From positions 248,001 through 312,000 of the forward strand of contig NZ_CP132387.1 of assembly GCF_030758755.1 (NCBI RefSeq): DNA of 64,000 nucleotides, read 5' to 3'. Source of the DNA: Bartonella apihabitans (GTDB lineage: Bacteria; Pseudomonadota; Alphaproteobacteria; Rhizobiales; Rhizobiaceae). Below the pieces are notes generated by a model. That model was not told where the DNA came from and made no database searches. It worked only from the letters and a program-made list of their open reading frames with translations. A program made the position numbers and the translations under genes. Below are positions 11,329-20,138 of the stretch, in pieces (position 1 is the first letter of the stretch; every line of letters begins with the position of its first letter).

Positions 11329-11372
11329 ATCTGAAACTATTATTTTAAAAGATAGTAGTTTCAGATATTTTT
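11329..11372 (+). terminator. Intrinsic terminator after the FMN reductase gene
   Basis: ATCTGAAACTA pairs with TAGTTTCAGAT, with further pairing toward the loop, followed by ATTTTT. It lies 9 bases after the stop codon. Confidence 0.7.
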
Positions 11373-11516
11373 AATATTATATTGAATTATTTTTCAGAAT
11401 TACATCATATCAAAAATAATACATTTTTTCATGAAATGTGATCAGTGATTTTTTAACGGTTCTTTATATTGCCCGATCTAATCCCCATATATTAGTTAGA
11501 CATTGGGGAGTGAAAA

Positions 11517-11855
11517 ATGGATAATATAAATACTTTAATTGAATGGCAACCTTATCAACTGATGAATGCCGCGTTATTGGTTATTATTGTCAATATTTCT
11601 TTAGGTTTTTCTTTATGGAAGTCACTATCGGATAGCGAATGGGCAAGATTTTTTGACATCTCCTCCATATTGACGATTGCGGGTGCTGTATCGCTTGCAA
11701 TAACATTGACGCGCGTCGAAGTGGTGGACTCTCTTGTCAATATTTCCACTTTATTGCTGGCCTCTGGTATCGTGATGACTGTTTTCGGTGCTATTTGCGA
11801 TGTTGCGCATCGGATTAGTCTTTATCGCGACACACATTACAATAAAGAAGCGTAA
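11517..11855 (+). CDS. Small integral membrane protein, unknown
   Basis: A 112-residue protein starting at ATG 11517 after TTGGGGAGTGAAAA, a clear ribosome binding site. Three hydrophobic segments lie at about residues 17-34, 47-63 and 75-93, separated by short charged turns; the C-terminus is polar (HRISLYRDTHYNKEA) and probably cytoplasmic. I recognise no family. It stands alone between the FMN reductase and a convergent DUF442 gene. Confidence 0.7.
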   Translation: MDNINTLIEWQPYQLMNAALLVIIVNISLGFSLWKSLSDSEWARFFDISSILTIAGAVSLAITLTRVEVVDSLVNISTLLLASGIVMTVFGAICDVAHRISLYRDTHYNKEA

Positions 11856-12022
11856 TGCTTTGCTTTTCTCTTGAGGTTAGGCCAATTGGTTTCAGGCGCT
11901 GAAATATATGCTGTCACAGGCATTATGCTGTTGTCAGTATTATTCCATCGCCGGTTATCGTTGGATTGACAATTTTCAAAATGTCGGAAAAGCCGGAAAA
12001 AAGATAAGGGGGAGAAGCGGGC

Positions 12023-12352
12023 TCAGTCCTTTGCGAGGTGATAAAGTGTTTGAGCCCTGTGTCCGGATTTACAATAAGCAAGAACCGGATATTCGCATGT
12101 CTTTAAAGCGTCTCTCATAGAGGCAATGCTTTTCTGTTCTATATTCGGGGGTGTCACGGGAATGTAATAGCTTGTCAAACCATGAGCTTTTGCAACTTTT
12201 TCAATAGAGGCAAAAGTTGGCTGGTTTTGCTGTTCGTTATCAGGGCGGTTACAAATGATTGTCTTGAAGCCGGCTTTGGCAAGTTCGTCAACAAAGTCCT
12301 CCGTAATCTGCCCGCAGACGAAAACGCCATCATCAATTTCGGTCAAGTCCAT
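12023..12352 (-). CDS. DUF442 / TIGR01244 phosphatase-like protein
   Basis: A 109-residue cytoplasmic protein. It starts MDLTEIDDGVFVCGQIT and contains the loop YCKSGHRAQTL, where Cys and Arg form the CX4R active loop of the DUF442 (beta-lactamase-hydrolase-like, TIGR01244) family, related to tyrosine phosphatases and rhodaneses. ICNRPDNEQ is a second conserved block of this family. In many bacteria the domain is fused to a persulfide dioxygenase (BLH/Blh) and is linked to sulfide handling; here it is free-standing. No such partner gene is seen nearby. Confidence 0.85.
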   Translation of the reverse strand: MDLTEIDDGVFVCGQITEDFVDELAKAGFKTIICNRPDNEQQNQPTFASIEKVAKAHGLTSYYIPVTPPNIEQKSIASMRDALKTCEYPVLAYCKSGHRAQTLYHLAKD

Positions 12353-12564
12353 CAGAATTTCACTCGCTTAAATATATTCATTGTCACGTGTTCATGAAAA
12401 TATTCTGTTGCCGGAACCTTGGCAAGCGCATCTCCAACTTATAAAACATCAAAATTCAAAGCGGGCCGATAGTTTTGGTAATAGATGAATATGACCGATA
12501 AGGCTGAACAGAATGGCGTTATATGGCCGGTAAAGCAATTTTATTCGAAATGAATGACGGTTAA

Positions 12565-13416
12565 ATGACTATTTTGAAAAAGGCATGTCCTGTCGAAGAA
12601 AAGACGGATTCAAAATTCAGTGATACGGTGCTTGTCGATGCGGAGGTCGTTTCAGCAAGCGACGGGAAAAGACAACAGATCGAGAAGACTGTTGCCGAAG
12701 AAGTGCCAATTGCTCTTTCTTACGATGGTACGACGCAAGCCGTTTTGATGGCGTCCCCCGATGATCTTACAGACTTTGCCTATGGCTTCAGTCTCACAGA
12801 AGAATTCATTCACGATCCCGACGAGATCGAAAATATCGATATTGTCCCGCTATCGCGCGGAATAGATGTGCAAATCGCTTTACGCGTTGACCGGCGTGAT
12901 GCGTTTCGCAAACGCCGCCGTTCTATGGCAGGTCCTGTCGGTTGCGGTCTTTGCGGCATCGAATCAATTGACGCGGCTATGCGTGAAATAGACAAGGTAA
13001 AACGGACAGATATCCATTTTGATCGGGATGAAATTTTTACCGCAGCACGTGAAATTTGTGGAAAACAGATTCTGAACAATGCAACTAGAGCAGTTCATGC
13101 TGCCGCTTTTTATGAAAAAAATAAAGGGATAGTTGCAATTCGTGAAGACGTTGGCAGGCACAATGCGTTGGACAAACTGTGCGGGCATCTGTTTTTAAAT
13201 CGCAAGGATGTCAGTTCCGGTTTTGTTGTGGTAACCAGCCGCCTGTCAGTTGAAATGGTACAAAAAGCTGCAGTTCTAGGCGTTTCTACGCTGGTTGCAG
13301 TGTCGGCAGCAACGGCCGAAGCCATTCGAATAGGTCAAAAATGTAATATGACACTCATTGGCCGCACAAGAGAAAACGACTTCGAGATTTATTGCGGCAA
13401 AGAATGGATCATCTAA
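12565..13416 (+). CDS. fdhD: Formate dehydrogenase accessory sulfurtransferase FdhD
   Basis: FdhD carries sulfur from the cysteine desulfurase to the molybdenum cofactor of formate dehydrogenase. The 283-residue protein has the CGLCG loop (Cys127 and Cys130), whose cysteines carry the persulfide, and the conserved blocks EVPIALSYDGTTQAVLMASP, DFAYGFSLTEEFI, AAFYEKNKGIVAIREDVGRHNALDKL and FVVVTSRLSVEMVQKAA. The start is ATG 12565. No formate dehydrogenase genes are in the window, so the client enzyme must be coded elsewhere. Confidence 0.95.
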   Translation: MTILKKACPVEEKTDSKFSDTVLVDAEVVSASDGKRQQIEKTVAEEVPIALSYDGTTQAVLMASPDDLTDFAYGFSLTEEFIHDPDEIENIDIVPLSRGIDVQIALRVDRRDAFRKRRRSMAGPVGCGLCGIESIDAAMREIDKVKRTDIHFDRDEIFTAAREICGKQILNNATRAVHAAAFYEKNKGIVAIREDVGRHNALDKLCGHLFLNRKDVSSGFVVVTSRLSVEMVQKAAVLGVSTLVAVSAATAEAIRIGQKCNMTLIGRTRENDFEIYCGKEWII

Positions 13417-13514
13417 TCCATCTCCCGTCGCAACTCGTCATGCACCGGCCCGAATTGGCCGTATGCGAAATACTATAGCGCACATATCATTCATGCACGC
13501 AACAACCTGTAATC

Positions 13515-13607
13515 TCAGTTCAAACCCATTACTGCAAAAGCGATTGCAACATTCGTGCTAACAATCATCATGGAATAGAATACTGCGATTTTCATCATAT
13601 CAGCCAT
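13515..13607 (-). CDS. 30-residue membrane peptide, unknown
   Basis: ATG at 13607 follows TCGAGGTGAAGTT, a strong ribosome binding site. The peptide (MADMMKIAVFYSMMIVSTNV, then AIAFAVMGLN) is almost entirely one hydrophobic helix with a short charged start. It is too short for most gene finders. Its start context matches that of the 69-residue membrane protein at 10313-10522. Tiny membrane peptides of this kind are often regulators of membrane proteins or stress peptides; nothing here shows which. Coding is inferred only from the site, the composition and the intact short frame. Confidence 0.4.
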   Translation of the reverse strand: MADMMKIAVFYSMMIVSTNVAIAFAVMGLN

Positions 13608-13958
13608 AACTTCACCTCGAATATTTCTGTCTATCACGATACATTACAACACGTAATATAACAATGTGTTACAATTCGGGCAATTGCATAAAGTTCCCAA
13701 AATTTTTTTTATTTTTCGGTTTTTTCCGATATTTCCGGCAGTTTTCGGGGAACTGCCTTTCACTTTATCTAGGACAATTGCCTGTTTTCTATCACTTTTA
13801 GGCCTTGTTGGTTACCAATTTGTAAAATTTCGTGAACCAGACAAAATTTTTGACCACCACCTTCGCGCAAGCTTCGTTTTCTATTTTTGTGGCAAGAGTG
13901 AAAAGCCACGACAATTGTGATCACATTGTCACGCTTTTTTTGCGTTAAGGAGATCAAC
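13608..13958. other. Intergenic region upstream of flhA, with an imperfect dyad
   Basis: No convincing gene. The segment 13643-13676 holds TTACAACACG and GTGTTACAA as an imperfect inverted repeat in AT-rich DNA, a possible operator between the divergent 30-residue ORF and flhA. The rest is rich in T runs. The flhA ribosome binding site (AAGGAGATC) is at its end. Confidence 0.3.
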
Positions 13959-16052
13959 GTGCAGCAAAGTGCCGTAAACGCGATTGGCAAAAGCAGTAAG
14001 TTTTCCGGTAGTGATATTGGTTTCGCTGCCGGTATTGTCATTATATTGACAGTTTTATTCTTGCCTGTTCCTTCATTCGTTCTGGATATGGGGCTGTCAT
14101 TTTCGATAGCTTTTTCGGTGTTGATTTTGATGGTGGCGTTATGGATTCAACGCCCTCTCGATTTTTCGGCTTTTCCGACCGTGTTGCTGATTGCAACTAT
14201 GCTGCGTTTGTCTCTCAATATTGCAACAACACGTGTTATTCTTACCCACGGTGATGAGGGTTACACGGCTGCCGGCCACGTCATTCACGGTTTTTCACAA
14301 TTCGTGATGGGTGGCGACTTTGTTATTGGTCTCGTTGTTTTCGCAATTCTGATTATCGTAAATTTTCTGGTTATCACCAAAGGTGCAACACGTATTGCTG
14401 AAGTTGGTGCACGTTTTACTTTGGATGCTATTCCAGGTAAACAGATGGCAATTGACGCCGATCTTTCATCCGGTTTGATAGACGAGAAGCAGGCGCAGGT
14501 TCGCCGTCGCGAGCTGGAGGAAGAAAGTTCCTTCTTCGGTTCTATGGATGGTGCTTCCAAATTCGTTCGTGGTGATGCTGTTGCCGGTCTTATCATTACG
14601 GCGGTGAATATTTTTGGTGGCATTGTCATTGGCGTTACCCGTCATGGCATGGATATTTCACAGGCTGCCGATGTCTTTACCAAGCTTTCGGTTGGTGATG
14701 GTCTTGTAACCCAAATTCCCGCTCTGATCGTTTCTCTTGCTGCTGGTTTGCTGGTTTCCAAGGGAGGAACACGCGGGTCCACAGAAAAAGCGGTTTTTGG
14801 CCAGTTGGGTGGTTATCCGAAGGCTTTGTTTGTGGCTTCGGTCCTGCTTGCTGTTTTGGGCTTGATGCCGGGTTTGCCTGCTTTTCCATTTTTGACCATT
14901 GCAGCACTTCTTGCCGGCATCGGTTTTTCGATACCTCGGCGCCTACAACGTCAGGCTGAAGAAGAACAAGCTTTGAAGGCTCAAGCCGATGCAATCGCTG
15001 AAAAAGAGGAAAGCCAGTCTGTCAAAGCTTCTCTTGAAAAACCGGCAATCGAACTTACTTTGGGTAAACAATTGGCAACCCGTCTTTTGCCTCATCAGAC
15101 AGAGCTTGCCAATCGGGTTTCCAAAATGCGTCGGAAATTTGCAACCGATTTCGGCTTTGTTATTCCTGAAATTGAAGTGACCGACGACTATAAAACACCG
15201 CCGAAATCCTATCAGATCAAATTACACGGGACAGTTGTTGCTTCCTATGAAATGCGCATTGGCGATGTGCTGGTTATGCTTGGCGAAAAACCGGCACCGA
15301 ACCTTCCCGGTGAGGAAGTCCGTGAGCCGGCTTTCGGAATGCGTGCTTTCGCAACCTCTGAAACTTTCCGTTCCGAACTTGCACGCGAAGGATACATGGC
15401 AGTCGATAATCTTTCGGTCTTGCTCACCCATTTGAGTGAAGTGTTACGGAATAATCTTGCACAATTATTATCTTATAAAGATATGCGCATTCTTCTTGAA
15501 CGTCTGGGACCGGAATATAGGAAACTCCTTGAAGAAATTTGTCCTGCACATCTTTCTTATTCCGGTTTGCAATCGGTTTTGAAATTATTGTTGGCTGAAC
15601 GTGTTTCGATTTGTAACCTTGACCAGATACTTGAAGCGATTGCTGAAATTGCTCCTCATGTCCGTCGTGCCGAACTGATTGTCGAACATGTGCGGATGCG
15701 TATGTCGCAACAGATTTGTGGCGATTTGTCGGATAATGGTGTATTGAATGTTTTACGTCTCGGCAGCCATTGGGATCTGGTTTTCCATCAGGCCTTGAAA
15801 CGGGATTCAAAAGGCGAAATTGTCGAATTCGATATCGACCCGAGAGAACTTGAAAAATTTGGTACAGAGGCTACAAATGCTATTCGCAAACATATGGAAA
15901 AGGGCGAAAGATTTGTTCTTATCACTTCGCCGGAAGCCCGTCCTTATGTTCGCATGATTATTGAACGGTTGTTTGCGACCCTGCCAGTCCTTTCGCATGC
16001 GGAAATTGCCCGCGGTGTCGAAGTCAAGACTTTGGGGACGATCTCCGATTAA
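13959..16052 (+). CDS. flhA: Flagellar type III export gate protein FlhA
   Basis: The core inner-membrane subunit of the flagellar export gate. I place the start at GTG 13959 because AAGGAGATCAAC lies directly before it; the open frame reaches back to 13917 without a better site. This gives 697 residues. The N-terminal half has about eight membrane segments with the family blocks [24 protein letters not shown] and [32 protein letters not shown], the FHIPEP-type region. The C-terminal half is the cytoplasmic docking platform for chaperone-cargo complexes. It opens a plus-strand operon with fliR and four small genes. Confidence 0.97.
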   Translation: MQQSAVNAIGKSSKFSGSDIGFAAGIVIILTVLFLPVPSFVLDMGLSFSIAFSVLILMVALWIQRPLDFSAFPTVLLIATMLRLSLNIATTRVILTHGDEGYTAAGHVIHGFSQFVMGGDFVIGLVVFAILIIVNFLVITKGATRIAEVGARFTLDAIPGKQMAIDADLSSGLIDEKQAQVRRRELEEESSFFGSMDGASKFVRGDAVAGLIITAVNIFGGIVIGVTRHGMDISQAADVFTKLSVGDGLVTQIPALIVSLAAGLLVSKGGTRGSTEKAVFGQLGGYPKALFVASVLLAVLGLMPGLPAFPFLTIAALLAGIGFSIPRRLQRQAEEEQALKAQADAIAEKEESQSVKASLEKPAIELTLGKQLATRLLPHQTELANRVSKMRRKFATDFGFVIPEIEVTDDYKTPPKSYQIKLHGTVVASYEMRIGDVLVMLGEKPAPNLPGEEVREPAFGMRAFATSETFRSELAREGYMAVDNLSVLLTHLSEVLRNNLAQLLSYKDMRILLERLGPEYRKLLEEICPAHLSYSGLQSVLKLLLAERVSICNLDQILEAIAEIAPHVRRAELIVEHVRMRMSQQICGDLSDNGVLNVLRLGSHWDLVFHQALKRDSKGEIVEFDIDPRELEKFGTEATNAIRKHMEKGERFVLITSPEARPYVRMIIERLFATLPVLSHAEIARGVEVKTLGTISD

Positions 16053-16064
16053 AAGGAATAGGAC

Positions 16065-16895
16065 ATGTCCTTTGCACTTTTGCCCATTGATCAGCTGGTG
16101 ATTGTCGCCATGCTGATCTTTGCGCGTGTAGGGGCGTGTCTCATGTTGATGCCGGGTATATCGAGTGCCCGTATTCCGATGAATTTCAGATTGTTTCTAG
16201 CCATCGCCTTTTCATTGATCATGGTACCGCTTTCAGGTTCCAATTTTACAAACATTGCTCAAAATCCGACTTTGGCAACTTTGCTGAGCGGCATAATCAG
16301 TGAATCGCTCATAGGCGCTACATTTGGTGTTATTGCCCAGGCCTATATGTGGGCTTTGCAATTTATGGCCAATATTATTGGCATGTCGATCGGCTATTCC
16401 GGACAACCGGGTACGAGTGTGATCGAATCCATGCCTGAAACACAGGTTGCCAATATGATCACAATCGGTGCGTTGATGTTGTTTTTCGCGGCCGATCTTC
16501 ATATGGTTGTCATTCGCGGGTTAATGACATCCTATCAAATTATCCCGCCTTCGCTAACGCCGGAGCCACAATCGGCTTTAATCGATTTTCAGGATGCATT
16601 ATCGCAAACATTTTTGACGACATTGCGTATTGCCTCGCCGTTCATTATCTATTCCATATTGGTCAATATCGCCGTCGGGCTGATCAATAAACTGACACCG
16701 ACAATTCCGGTTTATTTTATTTCCATGCCGTTTGTTATGTTCGGTGGCCTTTTGCTTATTTATTATCTATTGCCGGAAATATTAACATTTTTCGGGGCAG
16801 AATATGCTTCATGGTTGAACAGGGAGACTGATGCCGACACCAAGCCAACGATATGCAAGACTGTTAAAAGCGCAAAAACTGGTGAAAGCACGTGA
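16065..16895 (+). CDS. fliR: Flagellar export gate protein FliR
   Basis: Export gate subunit with about six membrane helices, 276 residues, starting at ATG 16065 after AAAAGGAATAGG. The blocks FARVGACLMLMPGISSARIPMNFRL, GYSGQPGTSVIESMPET and INKLTPTIPVYFISMPF are typical. The end is long: the usual C-terminus near WLNRE is followed by about 24 polar residues that lie inside the next gene, which begins at 16831. A lost stop codon or a small shift could explain this, but the overlap itself is not proof. Confidence 0.94.
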   Translation: MSFALLPIDQLVIVAMLIFARVGACLMLMPGISSARIPMNFRLFLAIAFSLIMVPLSGSNFTNIAQNPTLATLLSGIISESLIGATFGVIAQAYMWALQFMANIIGMSIGYSGQPGTSVIESMPETQVANMITIGALMLFFAADLHMVVIRGLMTSYQIIPPSLTPEPQSALIDFQDALSQTFLTTLRIASPFIIYSILVNIAVGLINKLTPTIPVYFISMPFVMFGGLLLIYYLLPEILTFFGAEYASWLNRETDADTKPTICKTVKSAKTGEST

Positions 16896-17226
16896 TGAAG
16901 CCGAACTCGAGGGGACACAGAACCAACGTTCGGCGTTATCCGATGAAGACAAATTTTTGTTCTCAATCATGGAAAATGGTTCTGCCACCAGTTTGTTCGA
17001 TCCGATGATGGTTTCCCGACGCCTTGATAAAAATGCACGAAAAGAAGCCATCCTTGATAATATTATTGCCCAGCAGAGGAAAACATTGCTGCAGTCGACG
17101 CGCCGGTGCGACGTAATCGACGAGAAACGTAAAGCTGCAGAAGAGGCCGAAGAGCGCAAAGAAATGGCCAAAATGCTTGAAGAATATGTTGCGGCAAAAA
17201 TCGTCAAAGACACCAGTTTGGGATAA
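16831..17226 (+). CDS. FliJ-like charged helical protein of the flagellar export operon
   Basis: A 131-residue hydrophilic protein without membrane segments, rich in Lys, Glu, Arg and Ala, with a helical C-terminal half (DEKRKAAEEAEERKEMAKMLEEYV) likely to form a coiled coil. Its size, charge pattern and position right after fliR suggest a FliJ-type export chaperone or ATPase stalk protein, which is hard to recognise by sequence in Rhizobiales. This is inference from context. It overlaps the tail of fliR by 65 bases in another frame. Confidence 0.6.
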   Translation: MPTPSQRYARLLKAQKLVKARDEAELEGTQNQRSALSDEDKFLFSIMENGSATSLFDPMMVSRRLDKNARKEAILDNIIAQQRKTLLQSTRRCDVIDEKRKAAEEAEERKEMAKMLEEYVAAKIVKDTSLG

Positions 17227-17346
17227 GCTTTGTTCAATATAGTAAATCATGAGGAAAAACGGTCCTGATCATTTTTAAGGAAGGGACGGTTTTCCCGGCA
17301 ATTGAGGTGCCTGATTTATCGGGCATATGCTATAAGAGGACAAATA

Positions 17347-17949
17347 ATGGCCATTCAACCACCTTCAGACTTGGTACTCGATGTGTCAAGAGCGGCTGAT
17401 CCTCTCGAATATAGAGCTTCGGTCGAAAAATTGCGTAACGCACAAAGTGCGGTGCGTGCTGCAAATCAGCAAATAGCGGACGGCGGTTTTTCCGAGTTGG
17501 CAAGAACGAATGATAACACAAGTCCGGTCTCCCAATCCGGCCAATATGTCAATCAGGTAAAGATAAAAGAAAAATCGGCAAATGCCGATCATACAGAGGC
17601 ATACAAAAAGTTTGAAGCTTTTATGTTGCAATCCTTTATCCAGAATATGTTTACGACAGATACACCGTCGGTTTTTGGTAAGGGGCAAGCCGGGGAATAT
17701 TGGAAATCCATGATGGCTGAATCAATGGCCAAGGAAGTGGCTGACCGCGGTGGAATTGGCGTTGCGAAAATGCTCGCTCGCGATGAAGAGATCAAGCAAG
17801 GTAAAGTTCCGGAAGTTGGCAATCAGGAAATGGGAGCTGCTTTTGGTCAACTTGCCCGCTCCGACCAGAATACACAAGCCACAGTCGATAATATTGTTCA
17901 CAACCACGATATTAACTTCGTGCGTAAACAAATGACTAAAAATACTTAA
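17347..17949 (+). CDS. Rod-binding protein, FlgJ N-terminal domain type
   Basis: A 200-residue protein starting at ATG 17347 after AAGAGGACAAATA. The block AYKKFEAFMLQSFIQNMF, followed by GEYWKSMMAESMAKEVADRGGIGVAKML, is the rod-binding domain found in the N-terminal half of FlgJ (called CheL in some rhizobial annotations). The muramidase half of enterobacterial FlgJ is absent, as is common in alphaproteobacteria; a separate lytic transglycosylase gene is found at 50441. The protein helps assemble the rod in the periplasm. The frame is intact. Confidence 0.85.
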   Translation: MAIQPPSDLVLDVSRAADPLEYRASVEKLRNAQSAVRAANQQIADGGFSELARTNDNTSPVSQSGQYVNQVKIKEKSANADHTEAYKKFEAFMLQSFIQNMFTTDTPSVFGKGQAGEYWKSMMAESMAKEVADRGGIGVAKMLARDEEIKQGKVPEVGNQEMGAAFGQLARSDQNTQATVDNIVHNHDINFVRKQMTKNT

Positions 17950-17997
17950 ACGTTTTATAACAATTTATGATAACATGCTCGATCAAAGGAGTTTCAC

Positions 17998-18447
17998 ATG
18001 TCTTTAGCTGAGCAATCGGGTGAACAGAATCCGGCCGTGGTTCCGGCGAAAGTGCACATTGATGATCCCGCCGCGCGGGATGTCGCTTTGGCGAGGTTTG
18101 CAGCCGTTGTCAACTCTCTTGAAGAGGTTGTCGATTATGAAACAGATGCACTCGAAAAGCATCAAAATCCGGACTATAACGACATTAATGCCCGTAAAGC
18201 TCGCGGTTTGCGTGATTTGAACCAGTCCATGGCAGATGTTGCCCGTTATTTCGATAATGTGGTGGAAAGTAAAGTAGAGACATTGCTGGGCGGTTTGAAA
18301 AAGAAACTCGAGCGGAACAGTGAATTATTGAAAATTCACCTCGAAGCTGTGACTGAACTTTCGCAAATGATGCAGGAAGCGGCGCGCGAACAGGAAACAG
18401 ACGGGACTTACGATCCTTTCACAGTCAATAGCGGGCAGTACAAATGA
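17998..18447 (+). CDS. FlgN-like flagellar chaperone (putative)
   Basis: A 149-residue hydrophilic, mostly helical protein. The stretches FAAVVNSLEEVVDYETDALE and LERNSELLKIHLEAVTELSQMM match the two-helix pattern of FlgN-type chaperones, which escort FlgK and FlgL to the export gate. The ribosome binding site AAAGGAGTTTCAC precedes ATG 17998. It lies between the rod-binding protein and a membrane protein gene, with its stop overlapping the next start (ATGA). Assignment is by pattern and context and is moderate. Confidence 0.6.
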   Translation: MSLAEQSGEQNPAVVPAKVHIDDPAARDVALARFAAVVNSLEEVVDYETDALEKHQNPDYNDINARKARGLRDLNQSMADVARYFDNVVESKVETLLGGLKKKLERNSELLKIHLEAVTELSQMMQEAAREQETDGTYDPFTVNSGQYK

Positions 18448-18908
18448 TAAAAACCGTTGCCATCGGCTTATGGGTTTGCATTGTCGCTTTGGGCTCATTG
18501 ATGCTGGCTATCAAAATAGGGTCAGAACCTAAAGCCGTGGCAGCAACAGAAGATGCGGCTCCTACCATCGACTATGACCGCACAGACGTTATGAGTGTTC
18601 CTATACTGGCCGATGGCAAAGTGAACGGATATATTATCGCGCAACTTGTTTATACAGTTGATTCAAAAGTCAAAAATAAATTGACTGTTCCGTTGGGGCT
18701 ATTTGTGAATGACGAAGTCTTCAACGCTTTTTTCGGTTCCTATTCGGATACAAAACAAATAGAACGTGTAAAATTCGAGGATGTGAAACAAAAAATTATT
18801 GACGGTGTCAATCAACGCTTTCCGGAACCCGTCATCAAGGATCTCATGGTCGAACAGTTCAATTACATACCTTCCGATCAGGTTAGAGATATGAATAAAG
18901 TAAAATAA
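18444..18908 (+). CDS. Conserved-type flagellar operon membrane protein, unknown
   Basis: A 154-residue protein with one N-terminal membrane helix (VAIGLWVCIVALGSLMLAI) and a periplasmic part of about 125 residues. The part VNGYIIAQLVYTVDSKVKNKL to KQKIIDGVNQRFPEPVIKDLMVEQFNYI looks like a FliL- or stomatin-like mixed fold, but the similarity is too weak to name it. It is translationally coupled to the FlgN-like gene (ATGA overlap) and is the last gene of the flhA operon. A role near the stator or the export apparatus is a guess from location. Confidence 0.7.
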   Translation: MIKTVAIGLWVCIVALGSLMLAIKIGSEPKAVAATEDAAPTIDYDRTDVMSVPILADGKVNGYIIAQLVYTVDSKVKNKLTVPLGLFVNDEVFNAFFGSYSDTKQIERVKFEDVKQKIIDGVNQRFPEPVIKDLMVEQFNYIPSDQVRDMNKVK

Positions 18909-18933
18909 AAAATCAATAAATAAGCGCATCGTA

Positions 18934-18978
18934 TAATTTATATTTTAGTAAAAAATGAAAAATATAAATTACATTTTT
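18934..18978 (+). terminator. AT-rich hairpin ending the flhA operon
   Basis: TAATTTATATTTT (18934-18946) pairs perfectly over 13 bases with AAAATATAAATTA (18959-18971), followed by CATTTTTATTTTG. It lies 26 bases after the last stop codon. Confidence 0.6.
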
Positions 18979-19667
18979 ATTTTGCTAGACTTAACTAATT
19001 GGATTTGAAATTCACATCAATAAAATATATAAAATTAATATTGGAAACGGAATATTATAAAGACATATTTTTTTTGATCCAAAAACACATATGAACATAC
19101 CCGATTTTAGCGGTATTTTTCCGATATATCCACGTTTTGGCGATGCCTATAGTTTTCTTTACTCCTCTCCGGAATTAATAGGTGGAGCGAGAGTTGATAT
19201 TTCAAAAAAAGTGAAACATCCTCGCAATTAATAATAGGCCATAAATCTATTTAACGAGAAAAAAGGACTGAAATCCGATTGCAATGCATCGGTTTTTAAT
19301 CTCATCAATATTCTTTTGGCAGTTTGATTGGTTTCCACCAATTTGACAAACAATCTCCGACTTTTTTACGTTCTTTTCTCTTTTTAATATTTTTTATTCT
19401 GTTAACCGGCTACCAAAAGCAATCGCAAAGAAGGCACTCGGCTTATCAGAGACGCTTGTAGACAGCACCAATATTCGACAGTGAATGACATTAAAACTTG
19501 AATGGATTTCAAAAAATCCGAACTGCAAAAGCCCGCCCGCAAGTGGCGATTGCGGACGGCGGAAATGTGAACCTGAGTTCATTCGATAGGATACTATAGG
19601 TCATTTTTGATAGAGCGAGACGAAAAGAGCATGAAAGAGCACCTTTTAGTCGCGTAAAAAGTCAGAC
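18979..19667. other. Intergenic region with no clear gene
   Basis: About 690 AT-rich bases between convergent transcription units. A 46-codon frame starts at ATG 19091 (MNIPDFSGIFPIYPRFG) and ends at 19231 but has no ribosome binding site. A 62-codon minus-strand frame at 19394-19582 looks random. I see no structure that I can name. Confidence 0.4.
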
Positions 19668-20093
19668 TTATTTGTTTGCAGATTTTCTCAACCGTGCATT
19701 GTTCAAAGCATCGATCAACTGTCTTGTATCGGCTTCATCATCTTGCGGGTTTTCGAAGACGACATTATCAAGCTCTATGCCGAAGCCTTCGGGCGACATA
19801 ATAATGTGGAAATATGCGGTTACGCCATCATTTGAAAATTCCATGTCCAGTGTAATCGTCGGCGGGGTATCCCAATCAAGTTGATAATTGCCACCATTGG
19901 CAAAGCGCACTGTATGTGGATAGAAATGAAGTTCTGTTGCAGCGTCGATGATGTCGCTTATATTGGCAAAATGTTCATCATGGATAAAAACGATAAAATC
20001 GGCCGGATCGACCAGTTTTAGTTCGGGAATAATTCGCGCGACTTGTTTTGCGATCATCATTTCGCGCATTTCGTGTACGTCATCTTGATTCAT
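19668..20093 (-). CDS. Hypothetical acidic protein, unknown
   Basis: A 141-residue cytoplasmic protein, start ATG 20093. It has a helical N-terminus (MREMMIAKQVARIIPEL), a central IVFIHDEHFANISDIIDAATELHFYP block, then beta-rich text (TITLDMEFSNDGVTAYFHIIMSPEGFGIELDNV). I do not recognise a family. It follows flhB on the same strand with 45 bases between, so it could be the last gene of the motA-flhB operon or an independent unit. Codon use is like its neighbours. Confidence 0.75.
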   Translation of the reverse strand: MNQDDVHEMREMMIAKQVARIIPELKLVDPADFIVFIHDEHFANISDIIDAATELHFYPHTVRFANGGNYQLDWDTPPTITLDMEFSNDGVTAYFHIIMSPEGFGIELDNVVFENPQDDEADTRQLIDALNNARLRKSANK

Positions 20094-20138
20094 TTTATTT
20101 CACAACAACTTTAAAAGATAAGGGCTGCATTAGTTTGT

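Noticed and set aside
11908..12120. 70-codon plus-strand frame overlapping the DUF442 gene
   Set aside because: It lies mostly opposite a clear gene and has no ribosome binding site or coherent protein pattern.
12565..13416. fdhD as sign of a formate dehydrogenase operon here
   Set aside because: No formate dehydrogenase subunit genes are found in the window; fdhD is often unlinked.
19091..19231. 46-codon frame in the 18.9-19.7 kb gap
   Set aside because: No ribosome binding site, no family pattern, AT-rich surroundings.
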